Shown here: positions 63,586-64,000 of the stretch, piece after piece
Layout of the letters: each line of letters begins with the position of its first letter
Position numbering within the stretch: position 1 is the stretch's first letter
Assembly (NCBI RefSeq): GCF_018332655.1
Contig: NZ_BOQL01000022.1
Coordinates: 82,244 to 146,243, forward strand
DNA: 64,000 nucleotides
Source: Actinoplanes auranticolor
GTDB taxonomy: Bacteria; Actinomycetota; Actinomycetes; Mycobacteriales; Micromonosporaceae
Direction: 5' to 3'
Notes under the pieces: model-generated
Databases searched by the model: none
Told to the model about the DNA's origin: nothing
What the model saw: the letters and a program-made list of their open reading frames with translations, nothing else
Program-made: the position numbers and the translations under genes

Positions 63586-64000
63586 TCAGGCGAAGTAGAC
63601 CGCACTGTCGGCTCCGGTCCATCCGGAACCGATCTCCACCGGGCTGCCCCAGCGGACCGTCAGATCACCGTTGATGCCGTTGTTGTAGTACGCCGACAAC
63701 TTCCCGTCGTCCTTACGAATCACCTCGGCAAAACCATCACCCGAGATGTCGGCGAAGTACACCGCACCGTCGGCGCCGGTCCACCCCTGACCGATCTCCA
63801 CCGGATTACCCCAGCGAACCGTCAGATCACCATTGATGCCGTTGTTGTAGTACGCCGACAACTTCCCGCCATCCTTACGAATCACCTCCGCAAAACCATC
63901 ACCGGAAATGTCGGCGAAGTACACCGCACCATCCGCGCCGGTCCACCCCTGACCGATCTCCACCGGATTACCCCAGCGAACCGTCAGATCACCGTTGATG
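63586..64000 (-). CDS. C-terminal part of an FG-GAP/VCBS-like repeat protein (partial, right edge)
   Basis: The open frame on the minus strand runs beyond 64000 and ends at 63586. Two and a half 54-residue repeats are visible, each with VYFADISGDGFAEVIRK and the GINGDLTVRWG motif; the DISGDGFAE segment is the Ca-binding-like DxSGDG of FG-GAP propellers. A secreted beta-propeller, its blades nearly identical. Confidence 0.8.
   Translation of the reverse strand, partial: INGDLTVRWGNPVEIGQGWTGADGAVYFADISGDGFAEVIRKDGGKLSAYYNNGINGDLTVRWGNPVEIGQGWTGADGAVYFADISGDGFAEVIRKDDGKLSAYYNNGINGDLTVRWGSPVEIGSGWTGADSAVYFA
63589..64000 (-). repeat. 162-bp near-identical tandem coding repeats
   Basis: The unit is 162 bp (54 codons): ATGTCGGCGAAGTACACCGC occurs at 63746 and again at 63908. 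The two complete copies are nearly identical at DNA level, the terminal copy (63589 on) is more diverged. Very high DNA identity suggests recent expansion or gene conversion; the array continues beyond the window, where it may be difficult to assemble. Confidence 0.85.

Overview
The window is about 72% GC. It carries dense GTG/ATG-started genes, many 4-base start/stop overlaps (ATGA or GTGA), SARP/AfsR-type and LuxR-type ATPase regulators, a lone P450, a DUF5999 protein and many secreted polymer-degrading enzymes. This points to a free-living filamentous actinobacterium, most likely of the Micromonosporaceae (Actinoplanes-like). That placement is inferred from gene content, not from a marker gene. 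No tRNA, rRNA, CRISPR array or insertion sequence was seen.

Layout. 1-2.4 kb: DedA membrane protein, a membrane-anchored penicillin-binding/beta-lactamase-fold hydrolase and a helical hypothetical. 2.5-13.3 kb: a secreted-hydrolase region with a GH81 beta-1,3-glucanase (strong promoter plus LacI-type operator), a class A beta-lactamase, a kinase-like protein, a beta-propeller, a GH30 beta-1,6-glucanase-type enzyme with a ricin-type lectin tail, a P450 and a streptogrisin-like protease. The two glucanases fit joint attack on fungal cell-wall glucan. 13.4-19 kb: an FAD/NAD protein, a winged-helix regulator, a 27-residue leader peptide, then a decayed organosulfur/flavin-monooxygenase cluster full of truncations and frameshifts. 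19-23 kb: small membrane proteins, an HTH protein with a duplicated operator, a LysE exporter, a second zinc-free L36 (rpmJ) and an alpha/beta hydrolase. 23-26.3 kb: a five-ORF, tightly coupled operon ending in a two-component system, including a 22-codon ORF overlapped on both sides. 26.4-30 kb: MobA-like and XdhC-like molybdoenzyme maturation factors flanked by gene remnants. 30-36 kb: a large PGRP amidase and a MoxR ATPase/VWA-metallopeptidase pair. 36-45 kb: mixed metabolism, including an Entner-Doudoroff pair (KDG kinase and KDPG aldolase). 45-50.7 kb: AfsR-like regulator, methyltransferase, quinone oxidoreductase with a MerR-type promoter. 50.7-54.5 kb: an MFS exporter and a HelD/HelR-type helicase behind a near-perfect rifamycin-associated element. 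54.5-64 kb: GGDEF-EAL protein, a second PGRP amidase, ECF sigma factor, LuxR ATPase regulator, VOC and NUDIX proteins, and the end of an FG-GAP-like repeat protein that runs off the window.

The most notable point is the helicase/exporter operon at 50683-54490. Its 20-bp upstream palindrome differs from the published rifamycin-associated element consensus by one substitution and one inserted base, so this looks like an inducible rifamycin-resistance operon that couples RNA polymerase protection to export. Second is the high density of gene remnants (at least seven between 15.9 and 38.9 kb), which suggests ongoing local gene loss.
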